64,000 nucleotides of DNA from NCBI GenBank assembly GCA_037443085.1, contig JBBIPA010000002.1:116296-180295 (forward strand). The letters run 5' to 3'. This DNA comes from JBBIPA01 sp037443085 (lineage in GTDB: Bacteria > Chloroflexota > Dehalococcoidia > GIF9 > UBA5629). Position numbers and translations under genes: made by a program. The notes beneath the pieces were generated by a model. That model made no database searches, had not been told where the DNA came from, and worked only from the letters and a program-made list of their open reading frames with translations. Shown one piece after another: positions 1-8,936 of the stretch; positions within the stretch are counted from its first letter, which is position 1, and every line of letters starts with the position of its first letter.

Positions 1-1605
1 CAATGGCTTGGCAGAATATGTTGTGGAAACTGATTGAATATGCGGCATCTCGGTTTTACATGGGCCACAATCCCAGTGCCAGAAATTAATCATCACCAGC
101 TTGCCTTTGAAGCTGCTTAATGTTACATCCGCACCCTGAAGGTTTTTCAATTTAATATCGGGAGCTCGATTACCCACCTGGGTACCTACGGGAGTAGTAT
201 CTGGCGGTTGCCCTTGTTTCCCAGGAACAAAAGTATAGTCCATTTCATAGATGCCTTTATTGCCGCTGGCATCCATCGATTCAATGGTAATATGGTATTT
301 TGTATTGAGCTGGATTTTAAGTTTATCAAAAGCTAACACTATAAAATGGTTTTTGACCAAGGTGGCATCAGGTTCTGCATAAATACACAATTTATCTGGA
401 TCACACAGCATGATTTGGCTGGTTGCCTTCTCGTTAGTAGTCCATTCGATAGTGGCAGAGGAAGCAGTAACATCGGTGACATTTACCTCTGAAACTACCG
501 GCGGAGTTTTATCCAGGGTAGGCGTCGTTGGCGTTGACGGCGGGGAGATTATCTGGCTGACCACGAACATTACCATGGCAACGAGCACTGCGGCAACCAC
601 AAAAACGGCAGCCAGAAGCCCTATGGGGAAACCACCCCTGCGCTCCCCGCGATACGGCCGTTCCTTCTTCTCTTTGACCTTAGCTTTTCTTTCTCTTTCA
701 GGATATTCCCCCTCTGCAACAGGAGAGCCTCCCATTTCCGGCGCATACGGTCCATACAAATCCCGAACCAGACCGCCTGATGAGGCAGTTTCCATTGATG
801 GTGTCATCTGCCCCATTCCCATTGGCGTACCACTTCTTGCCTTCTCTGCCGCGCCGATATTGTAGCCCTGGGCGCCTGTATGGCGGCTGGGGCCGGAATA
901 GTTGCCGCACTGACGACAAAACCGAGAATCGGCGGGCACAATAGCACCACAGAAGGGACAGGGACGTCCCACATCCTGCGGATGGGAGAGCTGCTGTTGA
1001 CCGGCAAAGCTTTGCTGCCGGGGCGGTGGTCCGGTGACATATCCCTGAGATGTGCCGCCAGGCGGGTGCTGTTGTGGTATCTCATATGTTAGCGAACCAA
1101 TATAGCCACAATTCTGGCAGCTTCCGGTACGGGGGTCAGCTCTGGCGCCACACCTGGGGCAGACATATGCCAGCTTGGCATCATGCGTGCCTGGATATTG
1201 CTGCTGAACCGCATACTGCTGGCCTGCCGGTGCAAAATGCCCACCCGTTCCGGGAGCTTGAGCCGGTGCTGGCTGCTGTTCTCCTCGGGATTGCCCCCCA
1301 CCAAGGATAAAGCCGCAGTTATGGCAACGCCCGTAGGAAACTATGGTTTTAACCTTGCACCTGGGGCAAATATTTTCCTTCACTTCAGGAATGCCCGGGG
1401 CATGATGAACTGCAGACTCTAATGAGAAACCTCTTGCTTGAGGTTTCCAGGTACGGTCTTCAAAGCCACAGTAACGACAAATTTTAGAATCGATAATATG
1501 CCCACTGGGACATGACCTGGTACCGCACTGGCTACAGACTACCTCGCTGGGCTGCTTGGGCGCTCGGCAGGCGGGACAAAAGGCGACCTTAGGTCCCAGC
1601 GGCAT
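1..1605 (-). CDS. Zinc-ribbon / membrane / Fn3 / TlpA-type thioredoxin protein (3' end outside window)
   Basis: Open for 535 codons from an ATG at 1605 to the window edge, so the C-terminus is missing. A GGGAGGGACGG ribosome site precedes the ATG. The N-terminal ~60 residues hold CxxC pairs (FCPACR, CSQCG, CRYCGF), followed by three more zinc-ribbon units (CPRC, CPRCGA with CQNCG, CPFCGA with CRQCG) in a Gln/Pro-rich linker. One hydrophobic helix lies near residues 320-348, then a fibronectin-III-like module (IEWTTNEKATSQI) and a TlpA/AhpC-type thioredoxin fold whose visible part carries the redox motif WDCGPC. The predicted topology puts the zinc ribbons in the cytoplasm and the thioredoxin domain outside, where it would reduce or exchange disulfides. 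It is a paralogue of the protein at 2292-4061. Substrate unknown. Confidence 0.85.
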   Translation of the reverse strand, partial: MPLGPKVAFCPACRAPKQPSEVVCSQCGTRSCPSGHIIDSKICRYCGFEDRTWKPQARGFSLESAVHHAPGIPEVKENICPRCKVKTIVSYGRCHNCGFILGGGQSRGEQQPAPAQAPGTGGHFAPAGQQYAVQQQYPGTHDAKLAYVCPRCGARADPRTGSCQNCGYIGSLTYEIPQQHPPGGTSQGYVTGPPPRQQSFAGQQQLSHPQDVGRPCPFCGAIVPADSRFCRQCGNYSGPSRHTGAQGYNIGAAEKARSGTPMGMGQMTPSMETASSGGLVRDLYGPYAPEMGGSPVAEGEYPERERKAKVKEKKERPYRGERRGGFPIGLLAAVFVVAAVLVAMVMFVVSQIISPPSTPTTPTLDKTPPVVSEVNVTDVTASSATIEWTTNEKATSQIMLCDPDKLCIYAEPDATLVKNHFIVLAFDKLKIQLNTKYHITIESMDASGNKGIYEMDYTFVPGKQGQPPDTTPVGTQVGNRAPDIKLKNLQGADVTLSSFKGKLVMINFWHWDCGPCKTEMPHIQSVSTTYSAKPL

Positions 1606-1677
1606 GCTACCGTCCCTCCCTGATCAGACTACTCTGGTAAACCGCTATTGGTTTAGTCGTTTTCATTTTCCTCGATA

Positions 1678-2070
1678 CTACTGGTTACTATTATTAATTA
1701 CTTTCGCTGATTGCATGATACATCCACAGGTGGTGCAAAATCCAGAAGCCAGGTCAACAATGGCACCACATTGAGTGCAGGGAACACCCAATCTAGCGCC
1801 GCAACCGGTGCAGAACCGCCTACCTGAACTGTCCTGCAACCCACATTGGGGGCAGTTGACCACTTTGTTAGTAGCTTCAACCTTATGCTGTGCTTTGCCA
1901 AACCGGCCTGAGCCACAGAGCGCAGCACAATACGGGCAGAATCTGGAATCCGGGGGGACAATCTTACTACACTGAGGACAGGACAAACCCAATCTGGTGC
2001 CGCAATTAATGCAGAAATTCAAGCCTTTGGCATTCAAGGAATTGCAATTAGTGCATTTAACTTCTTGCAT
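1678..2070 (-). CDS. Four-unit zinc-ribbon protein
   Basis: 130 residues consisting almost entirely of double-zinc-ribbon repeats: CxxC pairs at C6/C9, C20/C23, C31/C34, C45/C48, C73/C76, C87/C90, C98/C101 and C112/C115, enough for four zinc sites. No membrane helix, signal peptide or catalytic domain is visible. It lies between the two large zinc-ribbon/TlpA proteins and shares their style of ribbon (the FCTGCGARLG type), so it may be a partner or a detached N-terminal module of that family. A binding role for protein or nucleic acid is typical of the DZR family; the actual partner is unknown. Confidence 0.75.
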   Translation of the reverse strand: MQEVKCTNCNSLNAKGLNFCINCGTRLGLSCPQCSKIVPPDSRFCPYCAALCGSGRFGKAQHKVEATNKVVNCPQCGLQDSSGRRFCTGCGARLGVPCTQCGAIVDLASGFCTTCGCIMQSAKVINNSNQ

Positions 2071-2291
2071 TGTACTAGCTATCGTACTTTGATACTTTCC
2101 CTCTCCCGATATTCATATCTCCGCTCTTTGTATTAGTATATACCATAATACCACATGACTGTACTACAATAAATACAGGCAAAGCAAATTGGTCAACTAT
2201 TTTATCAGACTCTTGACAACCTTAACTAAACTGTGGCATCAGTGCTTACTAATACAGAATGCTGAGAGGTGAAACTGGCAGCAGCGGTAGA

Positions 2292-4061
2292 TTAGGGGAG
2301 AGCATCAAGTGCCTCTTTTATTTGCTGCTGGTTATCGAAACTCCCCAGTTGTATTTTCCGGATGATACCGCTGCTATCGATGAAGAAGGTTCGGGGGATT
2401 AGGGAAATCTGGTAGTCCCTGACTGCAGTCCTATCAGGATCAATGAAGATGGGCAGGGTCGTTTTCTGTTCCTGGATAAAATTCCGAATATAGATAGGAT
2501 GGTCACCAGCATTAATCGCCAGGATTCTTAACCCCTTGGTACCTGCCCATGTTTTATAGACTGCTTCAATATCAGGCATCTCGGCAACGCAGGCGCCACA
2601 GCCTATTGTCCAGAAGTTGACCATCACTATCTTGCCCCGCAACTGGCTCAAGGTGACCGCAGCACCATCGATGGTATAGACGGTGAAATCGGGGGCACGC
2701 TTGCCTACCTCAGGACCTGTGGGAACGGGCGCTTGTGTTCTGAATGGCTGGCTGGCAGCGGCCACTGCCTCATTTTTCTTAGCATCGCTGGACTTCACTT
2801 TGAAGTAGTAGCTTTTGTCAGACTCAAGACCGCTGATAGTAACAGTATGATTGGTAACCAAGTTTTCATTGGCAGACGTGGTGGAACCGTAAGAAGTGCT
2901 CGTTCCGTATTCAATCTGGCTGGTGGCTTTTTCATCCGTCATCCAGGCGATGGTGACGGTAGTGTCAGAAACATCGATAATCTTAATCCCGGTAATCAGC
3001 GGTGGCGTGGTATCGGGAGGCGCAGCGGTGGTAAAATTTCTATCGGTACTGGATTCAGCTTTCCCACTAGCGTTTTTTGAACTCACTTTGAAATGATACA
3101 GCGTATTAGGATTTAGGGCGTTCAGTCTCATTCTATGCTCAGTTCGTAGTTCGGCATCAATCTCTGTCGAAATACCATAAGTAGTAGTGGTGCCATATTC
3201 CACCTGGCTGGTAGCCTTCTCATTGGTCACCCAACTGATGACCACACTCGACTCAGTAATTTCGGAAACCCTGATGCTGCTGATGGTGGGTGCCGCTATT
3301 TCTACAATCGGTGGCTTTGTTTGTGGTGAGGGGGTAGGGCTAGATGGGGTTGACGAAGCAGTTTGCGGGATATTAGGTCTCACCATAAAAAGGAACATTA
3401 CCACCGCAATAACGACCAGCGTAAGCACGCCAGAAACAATCGCCTTTTTTACTTTAGAACTTTCTGTGGATTGGTAATCCCAATCTCTCCTGGGCTGAGC
3501 ACTTGTTTTCTCGAATACAGAGGCATCCTTGGTAATAGACTTAAGGAAAGGTTCTTTTGAAGCCACATCTTGCAGTTGAGACGAAGCATACTCTCTATGG
3601 TGCGAAGATGATGCTGGCTGAGGCTGTTGTTGGCTTTGAGCTGGTATTGAATGTGATTTGGGAGTTGATGATGCCACATCCTGAGGAGTCGTTACAGTTG
3701 ATAACTGGGTCTTATCGTAAGCCCTCCTGAAACGATGGGGCCCCATGTAGCCGCAATTAACAGCGGTGCACCTTACGCCATATTTATCTGCGACTGGAGC
3801 ACCACAGCGACCGCACTCGTACTCTATCTTGTGTGTGGTAGCTTCGCTTTCGGAGCCGGTTAAACCTGCTCTTGATTGTTGTCTGAAGCCAAGGTCTTTC
3901 CATCCGCAAGATGAACAAATTCGGGAAGTCATGATATGGCCTTTGGGGCATGACCTGACACCGCAATTGGAGCAGGTGACATCGTTAGGGCTTTTAGGCT
4001 TGCGGCAACTGGGGCAGAAAGAAACATTCGGTCCTGGCGGCAGATTGGATTTCGGCTGCAA
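2292..4061 (-). CDS. Zinc-ribbon / membrane / double Fn3 / TlpA-type thioredoxin protein
   Basis: 589 residues. Domains in order: zinc ribbons at 16-53 and 83-103 (FCPSCR, CSNCG, CSSCGW, CGRCGA); a low-complexity Ser/Gln linker at 120-200; one transmembrane helix at about 207-227; a Ser/Pro stalk; two fibronectin-III modules at about 255-346 and 353-443, each with the phrase EKATSQ(V/I)EYG; and a TlpA-like thioredoxin domain at 450-589 with the CGAC redox pair (C488, C491) and the cis-proline segment LIPRT (P556). A type II membrane topology would place the thioredoxin domain outside the membrane and the zinc ribbons inside. It lies 75 bases downstream of serS on the same strand and may be read from the greA-lysS-serS promoter. 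The domain chain is unusual; the substrate is unknown. Confidence 0.88.
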   Translation of the reverse strand: MQPKSNLPPGPNVSFCPSCRKPKSPNDVTCSNCGVRSCPKGHIMTSRICSSCGWKDLGFRQQSRAGLTGSESEATTHKIEYECGRCGAPVADKYGVRCTAVNCGYMGPHRFRRAYDKTQLSTVTTPQDVASSTPKSHSIPAQSQQQPQPASSSHHREYASSQLQDVASKEPFLKSITKDASVFEKTSAQPRRDWDYQSTESSKVKKAIVSGVLTLVVIAVVMFLFMVRPNIPQTASSTPSSPTPSPQTKPPIVEIAAPTISSIRVSEITESSVVISWVTNEKATSQVEYGTTTTYGISTEIDAELRTEHRMRLNALNPNTLYHFKVSSKNASGKAESSTDRNFTTAAPPDTTPPLITGIKIIDVSDTTVTIAWMTDEKATSQIEYGTSTSYGSTTSANENLVTNHTVTISGLESDKSYYFKVKSSDAKKNEAVAAASQPFRTQAPVPTGPEVGKRAPDFTVYTIDGAAVTLSQLRGKIVMVNFWTIGCGACVAEMPDIEAVYKTWAGTKGLRILAINAGDHPIYIRNFIQEQKTTLPIFIDPDRTAVRDYQISLIPRTFFIDSSGIIRKIQLGSFDNQQQIKEALDALP

Positions 4062-4136
4062 TCTATACTCTTCCTTGGATTATCACCTTGTTACTATTCT
4101 ACAACAAAAAAATCATTTTGGGCAGCATACAGTGCT

Positions 4137-5402
4137 CTAATCCCGCCTGATGACATCAGTTCCCATATATGGTCTCAGCACCTCGGGTACTGTTATGCTC
4201 CCGTCAGCCTGCTGATAGTTTTCCAGTATGGCGATAACCACCCTGGGTAGAGCCAGCCCCGAGCCATTAAGAGTGTGTACTAGTTGTGGCTTGGCATTGG
4301 CTTCTGGGCGGTAGCGAATGTTGGCACGGCGGGCTTGAAAATCGCCGCAGTTGCTGCAGGAGCTTACTTCCAGCCATTCACCACAACCCGGTGCCCACAT
4401 TTCCAGGTCAAAGGACTTGGTAGAGGCAAATCCCAGGTCGCCGGTACATAATTGTACTATCCGGTAAGGGATATAAAGCTGGCGGCAGATATCCTCGGCA
4501 TCGTTCACCATTTTATCCAGCTCGGCTACAGAGGTTTCTGGCTCAACGAACTTGTACATCTCGACCTTGTCGAACTGATGTCCTCTTTTAATACCCCGGG
4601 TATCTTTGCCTGCTGCCATTTTCTCGCGGCGGAAACACGCGGTATAAGCAGCATAGTAAATAGGTAACGTCCCCGGCGGCAATATCTCGTCACGGTGCAA
4701 GTTGGTCAAAGGCACTTCGGCGGTGGGCACAAACCACAAATCATCTTCAGTATCGCGGTACAGGTTGTCGGCGAATTTAGGCAAATTACTGGAGCCTACC
4801 AGGCACTCTCGTTTCACCATAAAAGGTGGATAAATCTCCTGATAGCCATGCTGTTTGACGTGGAGATCGAGCATAAAGTTAATCAGCGCCCGCTGCAGAC
4901 GAGACCCCAGTCCTTTCAATACATAGAACCGCGTGCCGGAAAGTTTCACGCCGCGCTGAAAATCAATAATGTCCAGCTTCTCGGCCAGCTCCCAATGGGG
5001 TAGTGGGGTAAACACAAAGCTCTTTGGCTCACCCCAGGAGCGCACTGTAACATTTTCTGTAGAATCTTTGCCCACCGGCACAGACGGATTAGGGATATTG
5101 GGTAGCCGCAGGAGGTAGTCCTCCAGCTCAGACCACATTCTGGCTGTTGCTGCCTCCAGGGAATCGATCTGCTCTCCTACCCGGCGCATTTCAGTGATAA
5201 GCTCAGGTGGTTTTTCCTTCATCTTGCTAATCTGCCTGCTCACCTCGTTGCGCTTTGCCCGTAGTGCCTCTGCTTGCTGGAGGGAGTTACGATAGTGCTC
5301 ATCAAGAGCCAGTATTTCATCCAGCGGCGCATTATCGTTACGGTTTTTTAATGCCTGGCGGACTAGGTCTGGCTTTTCCCGGATGGTCTTTATGTCGAGC
5401 AT
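4137..5402 (-). CDS. serS: Seryl-tRNA synthetase
   Basis: 421 residues, the normal length for SerRS. It charges tRNA-Ser with serine in the cytoplasm. The N-terminal ~105 residues form the long tRNA-binding coiled coil (Lys/Glu-rich, ALRAKRNEVSRQISKMKE). Class II motif 2 is visible as CFRREKMAAGKDTRG and motif 3 as the segment GLALPRVVIAILENYQ near the C-terminus. The ATG at 5402 follows GGGAGACG. It lies 17 bases after lysS, in an apparent greA-lysS-serS operon. Confidence 0.97.
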   Translation of the reverse strand: MLDIKTIREKPDLVRQALKNRNDNAPLDEILALDEHYRNSLQQAEALRAKRNEVSRQISKMKEKPPELITEMRRVGEQIDSLEAATARMWSELEDYLLRLPNIPNPSVPVGKDSTENVTVRSWGEPKSFVFTPLPHWELAEKLDIIDFQRGVKLSGTRFYVLKGLGSRLQRALINFMLDLHVKQHGYQEIYPPFMVKRECLVGSSNLPKFADNLYRDTEDDLWFVPTAEVPLTNLHRDEILPPGTLPIYYAAYTACFRREKMAAGKDTRGIKRGHQFDKVEMYKFVEPETSVAELDKMVNDAEDICRQLYIPYRIVQLCTGDLGFASTKSFDLEMWAPGCGEWLEVSSCSNCGDFQARRANIRYRPEANAKPQLVHTLNGSGLALPRVVIAILENYQQADGSITVPEVLRPYMGTDVIRRD

Positions 5403-5419
5403 AATGAAACGTCTCCCGG

Positions 5420-6898
5420 CTACCTTGTCTTGAGCTGTGGGAACAGGATGACATCACGGATTGACTGTTTATCAGTGAGCAACATCACTAAACGGTCTAT
5501 GCCCACGCCCAGACCTCCTGTCGGTGGCATACCATATTCTAAAGCCAGCAGGAAATCATCGTCAATGACCTCTGCTACTTCATCTGTCTGAGGGCGTCCC
5601 TCAAGCTGGTGATGGAATCTCTCTTCCTGCTCCAGGGGATTATTAAGCTCAGTGAAGGAATTGGCTATTTCCATGCCGCCGATAAAGGCTTCAAAACGTT
5701 CCACCAGATTCTGGCTACCTGGCTTCATTTTAGCCAGGGGTGACATCTCCACGGGATAATCTATCAAAAAGGTAGGCTGTATCAGATTAGGTTCCACAAA
5801 AGTTGATACCAGCTCATCTATGAGCCGGCCCCTATCTTTTTTCGGGTCCACCTCGATTCCTTTCTGCTCCATCTTCTTTCTCAAGGAATCAGTGTTGGGA
5901 TATTCTTCGAAATCGACGTCCCCGAATTTCTTGACGGCTTCACGCAGGGGAAGGCGTTGCCAGGGAGGTTCCAGCTTAATGATGTCAGCGGCGAATGCTA
6001 TTTCAGCTGTGCCAACAACGTCTCTGGCAATTGCGTACACCATGTTCTCGACCAGCTTCATCATGACGTCATAATCGGCGTAAGCCTGGTAACATTCCAT
6101 CATGGTGAACTCAGGATTATGCTTGATGGATATACCCTCGTTGCGGAACACGCGCCCTACTTCGTACACTTTATCAAAACCACCCACTATCAGGCGTTTG
6201 AGGTAAAGCTCTAGCGCAATACGCATGTAGAGGTCCTGGTCAAGCGCATGGTGATGGGTGACAAAGGGTCGAGCCAGTGCACCGCCAGCCATGGGCTGCA
6301 ATACTGGCGTTTCCACCTCAATAAATCCCTGTCCATTAAGGAAACTACGCAAGGCGTTAATGACCCGGCTGCGGCAGACGAACACAGGTTTGGTTTCCTC
6401 ATTGGATATCAGGTCCAGATAGCGTTGCCGGTAGCGTTTCTCGACATCTACCAGTCCATGCCACTTCTCAGGTAACGGGTGAAGAGATTTGGAGAGCAGA
6501 CTGAAATCGGCTGCCTGCAGCGTTATTTCACCGGTTCTGGTGCGGAAGAGCTTACCGGTAGCACCGATAATATCTCCGATATCCAGGTCATGGAGCAACT
6601 GATATTTCTCATCACCAAGGAGGTCACGGCCGAAAAGGACCTGAATTTTGCCGGAACCATCGCGGATATCCATAAAAGCTATCTTGCCCATGAAACGGCT
6701 GGCAGTAATCCGCCCGGCCAGGCTAAATTCCAGTTTGGAAACTGCTTCAGCTTCTTTCTCTTGCTCGGTGAACAGAGCCACTGCTTCCTGCGTGGTGTGA
6801 CTGCGGTGGTATTGGTTGGGGTAAGGGTTTACGCCCTGAGACTGAAGCTTCTTCAGCTTCTCCAAGCGCTGCTCGACAATGCGCTCTAACCTCGACAT
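5420..6898 (-). CDS. lysS: Lysyl-tRNA synthetase, class II
   Basis: 492 residues, as usual for class II LysRS. It attaches lysine to tRNA-Lys. The N-terminal OB-fold (about residues 58-140; GRITASRFMGKIAFMDIRDG) binds the anticodon, and the catalytic core carries motif 2 (VGRVFRNEGISIKHNPEFT) and motif 3 near the C-terminus (GGLGVGIDRLVMLLTD). It starts 3 bases after the greA stop, so the two are probably translationally linked. No T-box-like leader is present; the shared leader is too short for one. Confidence 0.97.
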   Translation of the reverse strand: MSRLERIVEQRLEKLKKLQSQGVNPYPNQYHRSHTTQEAVALFTEQEKEAEAVSKLEFSLAGRITASRFMGKIAFMDIRDGSGKIQVLFGRDLLGDEKYQLLHDLDIGDIIGATGKLFRTRTGEITLQAADFSLLSKSLHPLPEKWHGLVDVEKRYRQRYLDLISNEETKPVFVCRSRVINALRSFLNGQGFIEVETPVLQPMAGGALARPFVTHHHALDQDLYMRIALELYLKRLIVGGFDKVYEVGRVFRNEGISIKHNPEFTMMECYQAYADYDVMMKLVENMVYAIARDVVGTAEIAFAADIIKLEPPWQRLPLREAVKKFGDVDFEEYPNTDSLRKKMEQKGIEVDPKKDRGRLIDELVSTFVEPNLIQPTFLIDYPVEMSPLAKMKPGSQNLVERFEAFIGGMEIANSFTELNNPLEQEERFHHQLEGRPQTDEVAEVIDDDFLLALEYGMPPTGGLGVGIDRLVMLLTDKQSIRDVILFPQLKTR

Positions 6899-6901
6899 AC
6901 G

Positions 6902-7369
6902 CTAGCTTACTTCCATTACAAGCAACTTCAGCAATCCTGCGGGAGTTTTGACTTCAACTTTATCACCTGTTTTCTTGCCTAACAGGGCACGACCAACGGG
7001 TGACTCATTGGAGATCTTTCCCTCCACAGGATTGGCTTCAGCGCTACCAACAATGGTGAATTGTTCAATCTTCCCATCCTGGTTCTGGATAAGTACTTTA
7101 TCGCCCAACTCTACCATGCCGGGAGCAGCAGGCGCCTCTATGATAACGGCATTCTTGATCAGATTTTCCAGCATGAGGATTCTACCTTCAACAAAAGCCT
7201 GCTCATTCTTGGCATCATCGTATTCAGCATTATTCTCGGTACCGCCCACCTCACGCGCCCGCTTAATCTTTTCAGCAACCTCGGCGCGCTGAACTGTGGT
7301 GAGCTGTTTTAGCTCCGCTTCCAGTTTGGTCAGCCCCTCTTTAGTAAGGTGTATTTTTTTCTGTGCCAT
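6902..7369 (-). CDS. greA: Transcription elongation factor GreA
   Basis: 155 residues from the ATG at 7369 (MAQKKIHLTKEG), preceded by CGGAGGC at good spacing. A longer reading frame starting at 7414 is rejected because its extra residues come from the leader terminator. GreA enters the RNA polymerase secondary channel and stimulates cleavage of backtracked RNA. The N-terminal coiled coil (LTKLEAELKQL ... REVGGTENNAEYDDAK) carries the acidic tip Asp/Glu residues, followed by the C-terminal FKBP-like half (PVGRALLGKKTGD). First gene of the greA-lysS-serS unit, and preceded by its own promoter and leader terminator. Confidence 0.96.
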   Translation of the reverse strand: MAQKKIHLTKEGLTKLEAELKQLTTVQRAEVAEKIKRAREVGGTENNAEYDDAKNEQAFVEGRILMLENLIKNAVIIEAPAAPGMVELGDKVLIQNQDGKIEQFTIVGSAEANPVEGKISNESPVGRALLGKKTGDKVEVKTPAGLLKLLVMEVS

Positions 7370-7400
7370 GTAATGCCTCCGCTTGACAGGTAGTAAAAAA

Positions 7401-7425
7401 GACTGAGAGCACAAAGCTCTCAGTC
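7401..7425 (-). terminator. Intrinsic terminator inside the greA leader
   Basis: On the minus strand, GACTGAGAGC, loop TTTGT, GCTCTCAGTC form a perfect 10-bp stem followed at once by TTTTTTA. The stem sits between the greA promoter (-10 at 7447-7452) and the greA ATG (7369). RNA polymerase starting near 7440 would reach it after roughly 15 bases and terminate after about 45 bases, so readthrough should set greA-lysS-serS expression. Confidence 0.85.
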
Positions 7426-7446
7426 GGCGGATAAAACTTGCCTAAC

Positions 7447-7475
7447 ATTATAGGCCGCTTTAAGTTAATTGTAAA
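7447..7475 (-). promoter_or_regulatory. Sigma-70-type promoter for greA-lysS-serS
   Basis: On the minus strand, TTTACA (7475-7470), a 17-base spacer and TATAAT (7452-7447). This is close to the bacterial consensus. Predicted start of transcription about 7440. A plus-strand -10-like TATAAT at 7482-7487, likely serving the divergent gene at 7516, lies just beyond the -35 box. Confidence 0.8.
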
Positions 7476-7515
7476 GAGTGATATAATACCCAAGCTTTTC
7501 TCACAGGAGGATTCC

Positions 7516-8568
7516 ATGGTCAATCTGCTCATAGCTTCTAAGGAAAGCTACGGGAAAACAGCTTTATGTGCTGGCATCGCCAAGAAGCTGGTCAACCAGG
7601 GTAAAAAAGTAGGTTACTTTTTGCCAGTGCGGCTCTCTGAATTCAGCGCGCTGAACGACTATAAGGATGCTACCTTTGTGAAGGGAATTCTGGAGCTTGA
7701 GGAGTCCCCTGAGCTGATTTCTCCGGTTAGCCTGTCCAGCAGCGAGCTGTGGAAAAGCCTTACCGAAACTACCGGTGATTTTATCCAGCAGGTTAAGAAA
7801 AACTACGCTCGTATATCGCGGGGCAAAGATGTTGTTGTTATCGAAGGGCTAAGCGGTTTAGCGATGGATAATGTGGCTACCCTGGCATGCTACCGGATTG
7901 CTGAAGCACTGGATGCCAGGGTGGTTGCCGTGCTGCCTTATGCGGCCACCTTATCTCCTTCGGAGGTGGGGCGGGTTGCTGAGGAGCTGAGGCAAAAATT
8001 GCTGGGAGTGGTCATTAACTTTGTGCCTGAGTTCAAAATCGAAGCCGCCAGGCAAAATCTGGCAGACTCATTCCAGAAAGCTGGAATAAAGGTTCTGGGT
8101 GTACTACCGGAAACGCGAAGTTTACTGGGAATCAGTGTTAAAGAATTAGCCGCAGCACTGAACGGAGATATTGTAACCTGTCCGGAAAATGCTGACGAGC
8201 TAGTAGAAAACATCATGCTGGGAGCGATGACTCTCGACTCAGGAATCGACTATTTCAGTCGTAAAAAAGATAAGGCAGCTATCATCCGTGGTGAGCGACC
8301 TGACATGCAGTTAGCCGCTTTGCAGACTCCCACGAAATGCCTGGTACTGACCAACGCCACGAAGCCCATCGCCAATGTAGTTGCTGAGGCTGAGAATAAA
8401 AAGGTACCGGTAGTGGTTGTGCCCAACGATGCTTCTAGCGCCCTGGCTAATATCGAACAAGCCTTGGTTCACAGCGCGTTTAATAGTCCTACGAAGCTGA
8501 AGAAGCTGGAAGAACTGCTGGATAAATACCTGGACTTTAAATCTCTGTCAGCGGCGCTTGGTCTCTAG
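7516..8568 (+). CDS. P-loop / DRTGG-domain protein (phosphotransacetylase N-terminal type)
   Basis: 350 residues from the ATG at 7516, chosen because AGGAGG lies 6 bases before it. The N-terminal ~200 residues form a dethiobiotin-synthetase/CobB-like P-loop domain (ASKESYGKTALC at 7-18, VVVIEGLSGL as the Walker B region). The C-terminal part has the DRTGG fold, with IIRGERPDMQLAAL as its signature. This pair is found as the N-terminal regulatory half of long phosphate acetyltransferases (Pta), but no acetyltransferase domain follows here, so it is a stand-alone form and probably a nucleotide-responsive sensor. Divergent from greA and convergent with the next small gene, overlapping it by 4 bases. 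Confidence 0.85.
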   Translation: MVNLLIASKESYGKTALCAGIAKKLVNQGKKVGYFLPVRLSEFSALNDYKDATFVKGILELEESPELISPVSLSSSELWKSLTETTGDFIQQVKKNYARISRGKDVVVIEGLSGLAMDNVATLACYRIAEALDARVVAVLPYAATLSPSEVGRVAEELRQKLLGVVINFVPEFKIEAARQNLADSFQKAGIKVLGVLPETRSLLGISVKELAAALNGDIVTCPENADELVENIMLGAMTLDSGIDYFSRKKDKAAIIRGERPDMQLAALQTPTKCLVLTNATKPIANVVAEAENKKVPVVVVPNDASSALANIEQALVHSAFNSPTKLKKLEELLDKYLDFKSLSAALGL

Positions 8569-8786
8569 TTTCCTTGTAGAATTTGTCTCGCCTCGTCGGC
8601 AAGAGCAGAGGGTACCTGTACCTCCACCTGCCCCAATCCATCCACAGTAATACCATAGATTAGGCCGGCGCTCTCATAGCGTAGCACTGCGGGGACCCCT
8701 TCGTTCTCCAGACGCCCCTTGATAATTTCTGCTTCTGGCTGCCCTGCGGCAACATATACCGTGGTCAGCTTGGTTTCTTCAGGCAT
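8565..8786 (-). CDS. DUF2007-like small protein
   Basis: 73 residues. The pattern VYVAAGQPEAEIIKGRLENE, a hydrophobic middle and a C-terminal VPSALADEARQIL match the DUF2007 (putative signal-transducing, ferredoxin-like fold) family. No catalytic residues. Its 3' end overlaps the convergent DRTGG gene by 4 bases. A second protein of similar shape lies inside the nuo operon (51176-51370). Function unknown. Confidence 0.7.
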   Translation of the reverse strand: MPEETKLTTVYVAAGQPEAEIIKGRLENEGVPAVLRYESAGLIYGITVDGLGQVEVQVPSALADEARQILQGN

Positions 8787-8871
8787 TTCTAAATATCCGT
8801 TTTGATGCTAGTAGTATGAGATAAGGTGGAAACTGTAAACGCTGCATGAAACTGTTATCGAAAAAGCATAA

Positions 8872-8905
8872 GCCGTAGCTGGGATGTTTGAATCCCAACT
8901 ACGGC
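8872..8905 (-). terminator. Hairpin terminator after the cysteine-rich gene
   Basis: Arms 8872-8885 and 8892-8905 (GCCGTAG and TGGGAT paired with ATCCCA and CTACGGC, one internal mismatch) enclose a 6-base loop. On the minus strand the stem is followed within a few bases by CTTTTTC. It lies 31 bases after the stop of the gene ending at 8937, so it is the likely terminator of that transcript. Confidence 0.7.
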
Positions 8906-8936
8906 CTCACTATTCTAAAATGCTTGAAACTGGAAT

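Noticed and set aside
6479..6889. 136-codon frame opposite lysS.
   Set aside because: Shadow of a conserved synthetase gene; no ribosome site or motif.
6902..7516. T-box or riboswitch in front of lysS/serS.
   Set aside because: The leader from the predicted start to greA is only about 70 bases, too short for a T-box; only a simple terminator is present.
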